DNA of 46,190 bases from Prevotella sp. (GTDB taxonomy: Bacteria > Bacteroidota > Bacteroidia > Bacteroidales > Bacteroidaceae), in the NCBI GenBank assembly GCA_017961115.1, contig JAGCXX010000186.1, positions 1-46,190 on the forward strand. Reading direction: 5' to 3'. Within the stretch, counting starts at the first letter, position 1; each line of letters begins with the position of its first letter. The position numbers were made by a program, and so were the translations under genes. The notes under the pieces were generated by a model that worked only from the letters and a program-made list of their open reading frames with translations, was not told the DNA's origin and did not search any database. This document shows, piece by piece, positions 1 through 8,454 of this stretch.

Positions 1-157
1 ACTTTCCTGCCTTGTTGGCACCGTCTTTCGCATAGCCACGCCCCTGAAATTTGGCGGAACTCAATGTCTTGACCAACCACTTGAAATGTGCAGTGTCCTG
101 CCCAACAGCCATCATACTGGCCAGCGACAGAAAAATCATTATCAAAGTCCTGTTCAT
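1..157 (-). CDS. M28-type peptidase, N-terminal part only (runs off the left edge)
   Basis: A minus-strand reading frame starts at the ATG at 157-155 and stays open to the left edge, giving about 52 residues. The first 20 or so residues form a signal peptide (Lys/Arg-poor start MNRTLIMIF, hydrophobic core, then AVGQ). The mature part contains LVKTLSSAKFQGRGYAKDG, which resembles the N-terminal region of Bacteroidota M28 aminopeptidase-like proteins, where a GRGY...G motif precedes the zinc-peptidase domain. The catalytic domain lies outside the window, so the family call rests on this short stretch. It follows the terminator of the repeat-protein gene and has its own promoter-like box, so it is probably not part of the glycan operon. 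Confidence 0.55.
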   Translation of the reverse strand, partial: MNRTLIMIFLSLASMMAVGQDTAHFKWLVKTLSSAKFQGRGYAKDGANKAGK

Positions 158-268
158 AACTCTTTTTCATTATGCATCCACTCATATCAATCTATGATGC
201 AGGCGAAAATCCGACCCGACGAGATTTGCTATTTGTCTTGAGTAGGTGTTTGTTTTGAATTGTCAAGG

Positions 269-276
269 CAAAGATA
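269..276 (-). promoter_or_regulatory. -7 promoter box for the M28-type gene
   Basis: On the minus strand this reads TATCTTTG, a perfect match to the Bacteroidota -7 consensus TAnnTTTG, about 112 bp upstream of the start at 157. No TTATACA element sits at the spacing seen in the three glycan promoters, so this gene appears to lie outside that regulon. The rest of 158-351 shows no gene that I can support. Confidence 0.5.
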
Positions 277-351
277 CGATTTAAAGATGGATTTCGCCGT
301 CTTTGAGGGATAATATGTGCATTTTTGTGACGATTGGAAATGAAGAAGAAA

Positions 352-384
352 AAGGGGAATGCCAGAAGCCCCAGCATTCCCCTT
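352..384 (-). terminator. Rho-independent terminator after the 955-residue gene
   Basis: A perfect 11-bp inverted repeat (AAGGGGAATGC at 352-362 and its complement at 374-384) with an 11-nt loop lies about 20 bp past the stop at 406. In the minus direction it is followed by a T-rich run (TTTTCTTCTTC). This closes the long operon that starts at 11443. Confidence 0.85.
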
Positions 385-405
385 ACACAAAGATGAAGAA
401 TAAAC

Positions 406-3273
406 CTACTTGATTACGACTTTATGTCCGTTGGTGATATAGATGCCTTTTGAGGGATGGCTGACCTTACGGCCCTGGAGGTCGTAATACACATTTCCCT
501 TTTCGGGCTGCACAGCCATCTGGCTGATGCCGCTCACGATACCTGTATCGTAGAGCACCGGATGTCCGTTGGTCTCAGCACTCAGGAACCAGATGCCGGG
601 AGCAGCCTCAGCGAGGAGGTTGTAGACGACATCGTTGGTGAAGTTCTCCATCGGAGTGACAGGCAGTGCGGGCCAGTCGGTGACAGGGTCGAAGCAGTTG
701 GTGATTTGGATGTTGTTGCCACGGGCGTATGACTCGCCATTGGTTACCACACCCATGTTGTAGCAGTTGGTGGTGATGGCGTCGTTGCCCAACCATCCTG
801 ACAGACCGCCAGCCTCCCATCCACTGGAGATAAAGCCGGCATTGTAGCAGTTGAGGAGAGTGAGTTTGAGTTCGCCAGAGGTGTTGCATCCCACGATGCC
901 ACCAGCATTCTGGTCGATAGTGGTCACCATACCCTCGTTGCCCAATTGCTCGAGCAGCGCGGTGCCATTGCCGCTGACATGACCGATGAAGGAAGCTGCG
1001 AAGTTCTTACCCGTCACGACGCAGGTGACATCGATGGTCATGTTCATGATGTGCGCACCAGCAGTAATCTCACGGAAGAAGCCCACATTGGCGTCATCGG
1101 GCATGTCGATAATCAGGTTGCTGATGATGTGCTTCTGTCCGTCGAATGTGCCCGAGTAGGGTGCTGCAGCAGTAGCAATGCCCTTGAAATCCACACCCAG
1201 GAAGTCGATGTTGTTGGTCAGTTTGGCATTGATGCCAGCATCCACCTTGTTTACCATGGCTGCGAACCACACCACATCGGATGCGCTTGCGAGGGCATAC
1301 ACGCCGTCCTCTGCCTTGATATACTCAGTATCGGGTGTGCCACACACGGTGCAGAGACCATTCTCATACTTGTGGTCGTCGCGGGTAGCACCGTCGGTAT
1401 TCGAATAACTAACCTCGGCTCCAGCCTTCGGGTTACCGGCACAGTCGAGGGCGCCATTGGCATACACCACACCGCCGTCGATGAACAGAGGAATGGGGTG
1501 ATTGTCGGTGCCGACGAGCTGATACCAACTCACATTCTCGCTCTGCTTGCCGTTGAGCAAGTAGGCCAGTTCGCCGCTCTGCATCATCTCCACAGTGAAG
1601 TATTCGCCCTGAATACCCTCTATCTGGTAGACATTCTCGCCAGAGACCTCGTCCTTTCTCCAAAGACCGGCACCGTTGATACCGGTAGCAGTGCTATAGC
1701 AGTTTTTGATGGTAGAATTGTTGGAACCCATCCATGCACAGATGCCGGCATTCTCATGAGAACCGTTGATTTCACCCAAGTTGTAGCAATCGGAGATGTG
1801 AACTTCTTTCTCCGAGCAGCCCACGATGCCAGCAGCGTTCTGTGCCGAACCATAGATGTTGGCCTCGTTGCCGCAGTTGCGCACGATGACACCGTCGCCC
1901 CATACATGTCCGAGGATACCCGCTGTGAAGGCAGTGCCCTGGATGACGCACGAGGCATCGATGATGATGTTCTCTATCACGGCTCCGCCCACGGCCTGTC
2001 CGAAGAGAGCCTGGTTGTTGCGGTCGGCATTGGTGACGAGGTTGAGGATGCGGTGACCTATTCCGTCGAAGTGACCCATGAAGTCATGGGCATCCTGACC
2101 GATTGGCGTGAAGGCCTTTCCGGTCATGTCGATGTCGGCAGTGAGTTTGCCGTTGGCAGCCCCGTTCACGTTGTTTACCATATAGGCAAACCAGTTGAGT
2201 TTGTCGCCGTCGTCAATGACATAAAAGCCATCCTCCATCTGGCAGAAATCATCCTGCATCAATCCGCAACCAGTGCAGAAACCAGCTGTGAAATGGTGCT
2301 CGTCGCGCACCGAACCCTCGGTGTTGGAGTAGGTGACGGCAGAACCCTCTTTAGCCGAACCGTCGCAACTCAATTCTCCATTGGCATAGACGAGCAGATG
2401 GTCGGGCAGGAACACCGGATGCAAATCCTTGGGGTCGGACAAGTTCTGACGCCAGAATCCTGCATCTTGGTTGTCGTTGAGACCGAAAGCCAGTTTTCCA
2501 GAGGCAAGGTCGCCCTCCTCTATCACAGAAGCGCCCTGGTCGGCATACAGATGGAAGATGCGCTCGGCAGTGATGCCTGTGCTGTTGCGCCAAAGCGAGT
2601 TGCTGCCATCCTGGCCGCTCTCCATAACGCCCGTGTTCCAGAAGCCTCTCACCTCCACGCTGCCATGTCCGCCAAACCATCCTGAGATGATGGCGCTCTC
2701 ACCGCCACCGCTGACATTGCCCATGTTGTAGCAATTGGTGATGCGTGTGGCAGGACCTCCGTTCATGACCACACCGATGATGGCACACACATTGTTGCCT
2801 GTGCCATACACATAGCCTTCCTGTCCTACATTCTCAAGGGTGACCCATCCGCTGCCATCGGAGCATCCGATGATACCGCCGACCTTGCTGGTACCCCTGA
2901 TTTCGTTGTCGGGTCCTGATATCAGGTTTTTGATGACACATCCTCCGTTGACCACGCCAAAGATGCCTATCCGCTCTTCAGGACTTTCATACTTGAGGTT
3001 GTTGATGGTGTGGTACTGTCCGTCGAAAGTACCCACATAGCGCGAGTCGGTGTGGCCGATGGGCGTCCACGACACACCGGTCATGTCGATGTCGGCAGTA
3101 AGTACACCATTGGCGTCATTCTCGCCGTTGTTGACGATTGTCGCAAACTCAACGAGCTGGTCGGCATTGGCTATCTGATATGCGCCATCTACCTTGTCGA
3201 GTGCGAATGCTTGCGTGCCGGAGAGCCATCCAATGGCCATTACCAGCATCGATTTCAGTTTTAAACTCATCAT
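406..3273 (-). CDS. Secreted repeat protein (GLUG/beta-helix-like, three repeats) with T9SS sorting tail
   Basis: 955 residues; start at 3273, with the adjacent ATG at 3270 equally possible. Residues 1-25 form a signal peptide ending QAFA. Three repeats of about 300 residues begin near 29, 349 and 656. Each opens with DG-Y-I....L..FA..VN, then a LTADIDMTG stretch and a GTFDGQ.H.I.NL motif, followed by short strand-like units with NCGNEA and NCYN.G. This is the pattern of GLUG-type or beta-helix-like surface proteins. Repeats 1 and 2 end in a Cys/His cluster (C303-H326-C333-C336 and C611-H634-C641-C644). The last 35 residues (YYDLQGRKV...GIYITNG.KVVIK) are a T9SS type A sorting domain, so I infer export to the cell surface or medium. 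It lies 23 bp after GH31 and is the last gene of the operon. A role in glycan binding or adhesion is only a guess. Confidence 0.85.
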   Translation of the reverse strand: MMSLKLKSMLVMAIGWLSGTQAFALDKVDGAYQIANADQLVEFATIVNNGENDANGVLTADIDMTGVSWTPIGHTDSRYVGTFDGQYHTINNLKYESPEERIGIFGVVNGGCVIKNLISGPDNEIRGTSKVGGIIGCSDGSGWVTLENVGQEGYVYGTGNNVCAIIGVVMNGGPATRITNCYNMGNVSGGGESAIISGWFGGHGSVEVRGFWNTGVMESGQDGSNSLWRNSTGITAERIFHLYADQGASVIEEGDLASGKLAFGLNDNQDAGFWRQNLSDPKDLHPVFLPDHLLVYANGELSCDGSAKEGSAVTYSNTEGSVRDEHHFTAGFCTGCGLMQDDFCQMEDGFYVIDDGDKLNWFAYMVNNVNGAANGKLTADIDMTGKAFTPIGQDAHDFMGHFDGIGHRILNLVTNADRNNQALFGQAVGGAVIENIIIDASCVIQGTAFTAGILGHVWGDGVIVRNCGNEANIYGSAQNAAGIVGCSEKEVHISDCYNLGEINGSHENAGICAWMGSNNSTIKNCYSTATGINGAGLWRKDEVSGENVYQIEGIQGEYFTVEMMQSGELAYLLNGKQSENVSWYQLVGTDNHPIPLFIDGGVVYANGALDCAGNPKAGAEVSYSNTDGATRDDHKYENGLCTVCGTPDTEYIKAEDGVYALASASDVVWFAAMVNKVDAGINAKLTNNIDFLGVDFKGIATAAAPYSGTFDGQKHIISNLIIDMPDDANVGFFREITAGAHIMNMTIDVTCVVTGKNFAASFIGHVSGNGTALLEQLGNEGMVTTIDQNAGGIVGCNTSGELKLTLLNCYNAGFISSGWEAGGLSGWLGNDAITTNCYNMGVVTNGESYARGNNIQITNCFDPVTDWPALPVTPMENFTNDVVYNLLAEAAPGIWFLSAETNGHPVLYDTGIVSGISQMAVQPEKGNVYYDLQGRKVSHPSKGIYITNGHKVVIK
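1342..1443 (-). repeat. Cys-His-Cys-Cys linker module, copy 2 of the 955-residue protein
   Basis: Encodes residues 611-644 with the spacing C-x22-H-x6-C-x2-C (C611, H634, C641, C644), between the second and third large repeats. It matches the linkers at 2266-2367, 6451-6549 and 7432-7530. Confidence 0.7.
2266..2367 (-). repeat. Cys-His-Cys-Cys linker module, copy 1 of the 955-residue protein
   Basis: Encodes residues 303-336 with C303, H326, C333 and C336 (C-x22-H-x6-C-x2-C). The surrounding sequence is LSCDG...YSN.....DEHHF..GFC.GCG. Metal binding is plausible from the ligand pattern but not shown. Confidence 0.7.
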
Positions 3274-3296
3274 GGTTGTATAAAGTTAAAATTGGG

Positions 3297-5423
3297 TTAT
3301 TTTCGTATTTTCATCGTCGCGCTGTCACCCTTCTGCCAAGCGGAGTACTGCACACTGCCGTTCCTGACATAGGCAATGCGCAGGTATCGGGTGGCAGCCG
3401 TTCTCTTTCCTTCTACGGCAGTCAGGTTGACGGTCAGTTGTTTTTTCTGGAGCGAGGCATCCAACTTGGTGACCAGATAGTCGCCTGTGCGGTAGCCGAA
3501 GCCGTCACCCTCATCCTCATACAGGCAACCGCTGGCATTTCCCTCACTGTCGGGACAGACGAGGAGGGTGAGCGAGTCGGTGCGCATATCTGTTGTGCTC
3601 TGAGCAAGATTTGCCATCGGTATGACAGAACCCGGACGCTGTTTGAGCACTGCCTGATACTTATCCGTTTGGTTTTCGAGAGTGAAAGGCTGCCATGTCC
3701 CCTGACCAGGCTCAGCCACTTTGCCAGCCCATTGGGGGATGACCAAGAGGTCGGAACCCAGGAGGAATGCCTTGTCCTCACTTCTAAGCGAGAGGTCGTG
3801 CTCGTCGGCCATGAACAGCGGCCGCATCACCGGCATACCGTCGACACTGGCCTCACGGAATGCCGTGTAGATATAGGGCATGAGCATATAGCGACGGTTG
3901 ATGGCGGTGCGGCAGGCATCGAGCACCTCAGTGGTGAAGGCCCAAGGTTCCTGCTGTGCGCTGCCCTTGATGCTGTGGTTGCGCACGAAGGGGAAGAACA
4001 CGCCCATGGCAGTCCACTGTGCAAGGAGGTCGCCGGTGGCACTCTCGCAGAAGCCCCCGATATCGGGACCATTGAAAGGCTGTCCTGACAGTCCTAAAGT
4101 TAGCGACATCGGCACACTGAGCCGCATCTGGTCGTCAGACGACAGGTTGTCGCCCGTCCATGTTGCCGCATATCTATGTCCGCCGAGGAAATTGGAACGC
4201 GAAAGGATGAACGGCCTTTTCTGGGGATTGGCGAGGAGCAGACCCTGCCTGCTCGCCCTCACCATGTTGAGACCAAAGACATTATGAAAACGGAGATGAG
4301 GACCTGCAGAGAGTCCCTCTCCACCGAGATGCCAGTTGTCAACGGGCATGGTGTTCTCATGCTGATTGAAGACAGCAGGCTCATTCATGTCGTTCCACAC
4401 ACCATCGATACCGGTGGCCATGAAATCCTTGTAGAGCGTCGCCCACCACATACGCACATCGGGCCGGGTGAAATCGGGGAAATGGCATGGACCTGGCCAC
4501 ACATCGCCCACAAAGGGCTTGCCGTCTTTGTCCTTCACCCAATAGTCGCCTGCCGAGCCCTGGTCATCAACGAAATATCCCTGCTCCACCTTCACACCCG
4601 GGTCAATCATATAGACGGCCTTGAAATGCTTCTGGTGCAGATAGTCGTTGAGTGCCTTCGGACGCGGGAACTCCTTCGGATTGAAGGTGAAAATCTTATA
4701 GCCATCCATATAGTCGATGTCCATCCATATCACGTCGGAAGGTATCTGGTGTTTGCGCAACTGGTCGGCGATTTCCATCACCTGTGTGTCGGGCTGGTAA
4801 CTGAACCTGCACTGCTGATAGCCCAGCGACCACAACGGTGGCAGCGACATGGTGCCCGTGAGTTCGACAAGGGCCTTCATCAGTTCACGCGGACTCTCGC
4901 GCTCGATGACCACCACCCTGAAGGCGGGTCCCTCGCTCTCGAAAGTTACCTGATTGTTGTCGGTAGTGATGGACTGCCGCCAGGTGTTGTCGGCGATGAT
5001 TCCGAAGGCACTGCCATCGGCTCTTACTCCCATGACCCAAGGATGGCTTTGGTAGAGATGCGACCCGCCATCGACACCGTATGCCGGTGTGTCAATATTC
5101 CACAATCCCACGGTGCGGCCATTCCTCCGCAAAGGTCCGGTCACCTCTCCCGTGCCATAGAAATCGACCTGTCCGTCGACAGCAATCTGCGCCACACTCT
5201 TGCCATCGTGCTGCGTGAACCTGGGTTTCAGGCTCCACTGTGCCGGCAGGGGATGGATGGCTTTCGGCTCATGCTCGAAAATGGGCGAGGGTTCATGCTG
5301 AGCAGCATCATACTGGGGTGGATAAAACACTGCCACCTTGTTGTCGGTGACAAAGGCAGCCTGCGCCATGGCCAGTGTGGCCAAGGTGAGGCTGCCAAAA
5401 AACGTTATGACTCTATGGGTCAT
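3297..5423 (-). CDS. GH31 family alpha-glycosidase (alpha-glucosidase-like)
   Basis: 708 residues with an N-terminal signal peptide ending near AMAQA, so periplasmic or exported. The N-terminal beta-sandwich (about 25-190) leads into the (beta/alpha)8 barrel, starting at LPPLWSLGYQQCRFSY. The GH31 nucleophile motif VWNDMNEP places the nucleophile at D345, and TWTGDN gives the acid/base at D425; both are present. FFPFVRNHS and RRYMLMPYIYTAF are also typical of the family. The WNDMNEP form is that of alpha-glucosidases and related enzymes, so removal of alpha-linked glucose is the most likely activity; other GH31 specificities cannot be excluded. Length is normal. The gene lies between the two repeat-protein genes, 13 bp after the 999-residue one and 23 bp before the 955-residue one, clearly in one operon. 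No T9SS tail is present (it ends MKIRK). Confidence 0.9.
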   Translation of the reverse strand: MTHRVITFFGSLTLATLAMAQAAFVTDNKVAVFYPPQYDAAQHEPSPIFEHEPKAIHPLPAQWSLKPRFTQHDGKSVAQIAVDGQVDFYGTGEVTGPLRRNGRTVGLWNIDTPAYGVDGGSHLYQSHPWVMGVRADGSAFGIIADNTWRQSITTDNNQVTFESEGPAFRVVVIERESPRELMKALVELTGTMSLPPLWSLGYQQCRFSYQPDTQVMEIADQLRKHQIPSDVIWMDIDYMDGYKIFTFNPKEFPRPKALNDYLHQKHFKAVYMIDPGVKVEQGYFVDDQGSAGDYWVKDKDGKPFVGDVWPGPCHFPDFTRPDVRMWWATLYKDFMATGIDGVWNDMNEPAVFNQHENTMPVDNWHLGGEGLSAGPHLRFHNVFGLNMVRASRQGLLLANPQKRPFILSRSNFLGGHRYAATWTGDNLSSDDQMRLSVPMSLTLGLSGQPFNGPDIGGFCESATGDLLAQWTAMGVFFPFVRNHSIKGSAQQEPWAFTTEVLDACRTAINRRYMLMPYIYTAFREASVDGMPVMRPLFMADEHDLSLRSEDKAFLLGSDLLVIPQWAGKVAEPGQGTWQPFTLENQTDKYQAVLKQRPGSVIPMANLAQSTTDMRTDSLTLLVCPDSEGNASGCLYEDEGDGFGYRTGDYLVTKLDASLQKKQLTVNLTAVEGKRTAATRYLRIAYVRNGSVQYSAWQKGDSATMKIRK

Positions 5424-5436
5424 ATCAACCTATCTA

Positions 5437-8436
5437 TTACTTGATGAGAATCTTTTTCACGGAACCGTCGCTCAGGCGGATGATGTTGATTCCACGGTTC
5501 ATCTGCTGCTGGCGCACGCCATTGATTGAGTAGATGGCTTCAGCCTGGCTGGTGGCGGCAACTGCCGTCTCGATGCCATCGCTCACATTGACATACTGGC
5601 CATCCTCCAAAGCCACGACACCATGTTTAGCATCGAGCACCGGATGCAGGTCGCTGCCGAGGGTCTGATAATACACCACCTTGCCGGCTCCCTCGTTCAG
5701 GTCGTAGCACAGTTTGCCACTGGCAACGCTTGCCTCATCGGCTGCAGTGACCTGCGAACCGTTGACCTCGAAGCAATTGGCAAAGGTGACATTCGAACCA
5801 TTGTAGCGTGCGAAGGTACGGTCGCCGTCGACGGCACCGGGCACCACGCTGCCACTGCTGTAGCAGTTGATGATGTCGGCATGGTCGCCCAACCATCCGG
5901 AGATGGCACCGCACTCGCGCTGACCGATAATCTCACCGGTGTTGTAGCAGTTGATGATTCTCACGTATGCCTCACTGAGGTCGTTGACGCCAAGGATACC
6001 TGCTCCATTGACACCTTCCTGGCCTACGTTCACAGTAGCCTCGTTACCGCAATTCTCAATGGTCAGCGTGTTGCGCCCAATGGAGGTGCCGGCGATGCCT
6101 GCAGCATAACCTGTGGCATAAATCTCACAGCTGGCGTCTACCACCACATTCTTGATATAGGCTCCGCTCACAACACCGAAGAGGCCCTTGTTGCCGCTTT
6201 CCGACTCGATAACCATGTTCTTGATATGGTAGCCGTGGCCGTCGAATGTGCCTTTGTAAGGACGTTTCACATCCTCGCTGTTCTCCTCGTCAATCTGCTG
6301 GTAGAAACGAGTGCCGATACCCTCGAAGGGGATGCCAGCCATGTCGATATCGTTGGCAAGGTCGACAATCACGTTGCCGTCAATCTCACCATTGTTGATG
6401 GCGTCGGCGAGGGCTTTCATTTGCTGTCCATTGCGAATCATGCGGGCACCGCAAACTGAGCAGATGTCGTTGTCGTATTTGTGGTCGGCACGCTGGGGCT
6501 CGCCCTGTGTGTTGGAATAGGTGATGTCACCACCAGGAGTTCCGTCACAGTTGAGGGAACCATTGGCATAGACCATGGCATGGGAAGCGAAAGGAACAGG
6601 GTAAGCGTCTGAGGAGATGTTCTGACGCCAGGCAGCGGTCTCTCCACCCTCGTTGATCTTATAGCACAACTCACCCGAGGCCAACGACTGAGGCTCCACC
6701 ATGGTGGCTGCACTCTCCCAAAAGTCGGTGATATTGCTTGTGTAGAAACAGTTGACGATGTTTCTGACATGACGGGCAATCACCGTGGAGTTGCCGGTAA
6801 GCAGGAATGTGGTGGGAGCCACGTAGCAGTTCTCGATAATGGTCTCCACCTCTCCATGGGCATAGCCGATGATGGCAGCGGTACCCTCACAGTAGGGAGC
6901 ATCCATGGAACCCACAAATGCACAGTTGCGGAAGATGGGCGACTCGTGAGCCACAGCGCAGATGCCGCCGTGTGTGGCATCACCAGGATATGAGCCTGTG
7001 ATATCGACAGCCACCAGCACATTCTCGATGAGCGATGAACCACGGGTGACGAACATCAGTCCGCCAATGAAGCGCTGTGTGCTCTCGATGGAACCCGTCA
7101 CGCGGAGGTTTTTCACTGTGGCGTTGGAAATGACCTTGAAGAGAGCCACACCGTCGTAAGACACGTTGTAGCCAATATTGATGGTATGCTCCTGACCGTC
7201 GAAGATACCTTCGAAAGCACGGGCATCATCACTCTCGCTGGCACTGAAGGCATCACCGCCAATCATCACGTCCTTGCGGGTGTACTCGGTGAAGTCGATG
7301 TCGGCATCGAGACGGGCATTGACCTTCTTGTTGCCATGGTTGACGAGAGCGGCAAACCAATTGAGGTGAGCCGGGGTGCTGAGCGTATAGAAGCCTTCGG
7401 TCAGTGGCAAGAAGTCTTTGTCAACATCGCCACAGACGGAGCAGATACCGTCGACAAACTGATGCGGGTCGCGGTTGGACTCGTTGACGTTGGAGAAAGT
7501 AGCGTCACCGCCTTTCGATGAACCGTCGCAGTTGAGGTCGCCCACGGCATACACCACACCATGTGTGGAGAACGGCACTGGATGCATGTCGACATTCAGG
7601 GTCTGAAACCAGACGACATTCTCACTCTGGTTGCCATTGATCTGATAGGCCACGGCACCACTGGAGAGGTCGTACTCGTCCTCACTGATGAGTGTGCCCT
7701 GATATCCGTAGGAATCGAAGTTGTTGGTGCCCTTACCATTGCCATTGCGCCAAAGCGAATTGCTGCCGTCCATACCAATGACGAATCCTGCATTGTAGCA
7801 ATTGGAAATGATGCTGCCGCTATCACCAACCCAGCCACAAAGAGCAGCGCACTCACGGTTGCCGGAGATGCCGCCCGTGTTGAAGCAGTTGTACATCTTG
7901 ATGCCACATGCACTGCTCATGCTCACGCCGCAGATGCCGGCAGCATTCTCCTCGGCAGCACCGATGCTGGCCTCGTTGCCGCAGTTCTCAAAAGTGACAG
8001 AGCCACCACCATTGGTGCCTCCTGCGATACCCGCCACGAATCTCTTGCCGGAAACGAAGCACGACCAGTCGACGATGACGTTCTTGATGTATGCGCCATT
8101 ATTCAGCACGCCAAACAAGCCAACGTATTCCTCTTCGGGCAAATCGAGTTGCATGTTTCTGATGAAGTGCTGCTGTCCGTCAAAACTTCCGGAGAAGGGA
8201 CTGCTCACCGTTCCGATAGGAAGGTGTTTGACGCCTGCAAGGTCAATGTCGGCGGTCAGAGCACCACTGATGCTACCGTTGCCGCTTGCTACCATGTTGG
8301 AGAAATCCTCCAGGTCCTGAGCGTTGCCAATCTGGTAGACGCCGTCCTGTTGGTCAAGGGCGAGAGCCCTTTGACTTCCTGCCCACAGAGCAATCACGGA
8401 CAGGAGTGTGAAAAGTAGAGTTTTTTTCATCTTCAT
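5437..8436 (-). CDS. Secreted repeat protein (GLUG/beta-helix-like, three repeats), paralogue of the 955-residue protein
   Basis: 999 residues; start at 8436 (MKMKK), with 8430 as the alternative. The signal peptide ends near ALA. Three large repeats begin near 30, 345 and 665, each with the A.IDxxG and G.FDGQ.H.I.N motifs and NCGNEA/NCYN.G units. Repeats 1 and 2 end in Cys/His clusters (C303-H325-C332-C335 and C630-H652-C659-C662). Repeat 1 shares DGSNSLWRN with repeat 1 of the 955-residue protein, which indicates gene duplication. Repeat 2 has diverged more than the others. The C-terminus (AIYSINGV....NRGINIIR..DG..KKILIK) looks like a T9SS type A sorting domain. It follows the SusF-like gene by 18 bp. 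Function unknown; a surface glycan-binding or adhesin role is inferred only from the location and the export signal. Confidence 0.85.
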   Translation of the reverse strand: MKMKKTLLFTLLSVIALWAGSQRALALDQQDGVYQIGNAQDLEDFSNMVASGNGSISGALTADIDLAGVKHLPIGTVSSPFSGSFDGQQHFIRNMQLDLPEEEYVGLFGVLNNGAYIKNVIVDWSCFVSGKRFVAGIAGGTNGGGSVTFENCGNEASIGAAEENAAGICGVSMSSACGIKMYNCFNTGGISGNRECAALCGWVGDSGSIISNCYNAGFVIGMDGSNSLWRNGNGKGTNNFDSYGYQGTLISEDEYDLSSGAVAYQINGNQSENVVWFQTLNVDMHPVPFSTHGVVYAVGDLNCDGSSKGGDATFSNVNESNRDPHQFVDGICSVCGDVDKDFLPLTEGFYTLSTPAHLNWFAALVNHGNKKVNARLDADIDFTEYTRKDVMIGGDAFSASESDDARAFEGIFDGQEHTINIGYNVSYDGVALFKVISNATVKNLRVTGSIESTQRFIGGLMFVTRGSSLIENVLVAVDITGSYPGDATHGGICAVAHESPIFRNCAFVGSMDAPYCEGTAAIIGYAHGEVETIIENCYVAPTTFLLTGNSTVIARHVRNIVNCFYTSNITDFWESAATMVEPQSLASGELCYKINEGGETAAWRQNISSDAYPVPFASHAMVYANGSLNCDGTPGGDITYSNTQGEPQRADHKYDNDICSVCGARMIRNGQQMKALADAINNGEIDGNVIVDLANDIDMAGIPFEGIGTRFYQQIDEENSEDVKRPYKGTFDGHGYHIKNMVIESESGNKGLFGVVSGAYIKNVVVDASCEIYATGYAAGIAGTSIGRNTLTIENCGNEATVNVGQEGVNGAGILGVNDLSEAYVRIINCYNTGEIIGQRECGAISGWLGDHADIINCYSSGSVVPGAVDGDRTFARYNGSNVTFANCFEVNGSQVTAADEASVASGKLCYDLNEGAGKVVYYQTLGSDLHPVLDAKHGVVALEDGQYVNVSDGIETAVAATSQAEAIYSINGVRQQQMNRGINIIRLSDGSVKKILIK
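6451..6549 (-). repeat. Cys-His-Cys-Cys linker module, copy 2 of the 999-residue protein
   Basis: Encodes residues 630-662 with C630, H652, C659 and C662 (C-x21-H-x6-C-x2-C), between the second and third large repeats. Confidence 0.7.
7432..7530 (-). repeat. Cys-His-Cys-Cys linker module, copy 1 of the 999-residue protein
   Basis: Encodes residues 303-335 with C303, H325, C332 and C335 (C-x21-H-x6-C-x2-C), between the first and second large repeats. Confidence 0.7.
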
Positions 8437-8454
8437 GTAGTTTTTAGTTATTAG

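Noticed and set aside
192-377. A 61-codon minus-strand frame between the M28-type gene and the 955-residue gene
   Set aside because: It covers the terminator at 352-384 and the promoter box at 269-276, and its translation looks random and basic. Not a gene.
946-2685. A plus-strand open frame of 579 codons opposite the 955-residue gene
   Set aside because: It lies fully antisense to a repeat protein with clear motifs, signal peptide and sorting tail. Its translation has no recognisable domain, and long antisense frames are expected from the codon use here.
4176-5444. A plus-strand open frame of 422 codons opposite the first GH31
   Set aside because: Antisense to a complete GH31 with both catalytic aspartates; no domain seen.
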